Source of the DNA: Microbacter sp049976245
GTDB lineage: Bacteria > Bacteroidota > Bacteroidia > Bacteroidales > Paludibacteraceae
Assembly: GCA_049976245.1 (NCBI GenBank)
Contig: JBMFIQ010000008.1
Span: 13,315-77,314 of the forward strand
Length of the DNA stretch: 64,000 bases
Direction of reading: 5' to 3'
The notes below the pieces were generated by a model. It was not told the DNA's origin and searched no databases. It worked only from the letters and a program-made list of their open reading frames with translations. Every line of letters begins with the position of its first letter. Within the stretch, counting starts at the first letter, position 1. Shown here piece by piece: positions 63,934-64,000 of the stretch. Both the position numbers and the translations under genes were made by a program.

Positions 63934-64000
63934 ACGTAAATAATCTGTTAATATATAGGCAAAATGCCATGTTTTTTTGTTAAATACAGCTTTATCAATA

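Overview
The window looks like chromosomal DNA of a member of the Bacteroidota, most likely the order Bacteroidales. The evidence is: start codons with A-rich leaders and no Shine-Dalgarno sequence; many -7 boxes of the Bacteroidota form TAnnTTTG; and family-restricted genes such as the short omega subunit beside bamD, DUF3822 next to rsmD, a PorT-like protein, and coaX next to lptC. The species cannot be named from the sequence. Almost everything is core metabolism or envelope biogenesis. No phage, insertion sequence, plasmid or CRISPR array is visible.

Layout. 1-1457: 3'-truncated ABC-F ATPase. 2352-4142: large conserved protein of unknown function. 4234-7347: cytidine deaminase, then bamD-rpoZ-coaBC. 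8173-8463: operon of three tRNA genes (Gly-GCC, Leu-CAG, Leu-GAG). 8663-10417: carboxynorspermidine decarboxylase and a YjbQ protein. 10527-17233: hemA-hemC-hemD-hemB-hemL-hemE, which makes coproporphyrinogen III from glutamyl-tRNA. 17643-20144: two exported esterases. 20343-30034: DUF354 glycosyltransferase-like protein, tgt, mtaB, acyl-CoA synthetase, patatin, PIF1-like helicase and tsaB. 30314-35471: yicC-gmk, PorT-like protein, gpmI, and prfB with its programmed frameshift. 35786-37544: DedA and GT4. 37801-43087: a co-directional group of metal-cofactor-type genes. 43174-48868: def-thioesterase, GIN-domain protein, ogt, pyrC, TIGR01777 and DUF2007 proteins. 49363-63933: PBP4, GT39, DUF3822-rsmD, CorC-like protein, lptC, FadL-like porin, coaX, rplS, YebC and outer-membrane proteins.

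Two things stand out. First, an interspersed element of about 98 bp occurs six times (1869-1966, 9804-9900, 18412-18512, 36440-36539, 44312-44409, 48863-48960). In five copies its 3' end lies on or a few bases before the start codon of an unrelated gene, and it is always oriented with that gene. Most copies contain a 22-27-codon reading frame with a shared peptide. I know of no described family that matches. Second, 37801-43087 combines a DUF134 regulator, two NifX-type cluster-binding proteins, a DUF89 protein, a MIP18-like protein without the usual cysteine, a methyltransferase-NifX fusion, an HD-domain gene carrying one in-frame amber codon, and a radical SAM protein. It resembles loci that build or insert a metal-sulfur cofactor, but it has no nitrogenase genes and no Mrp ATPase.

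Smaller observations include an ABC-F protein whose second ATP site is degenerate in a coordinated way, a queuine tRNA-ribosyltransferase without its zinc cysteines, and a set of strong stem-loops without U-tracts placed after genes.
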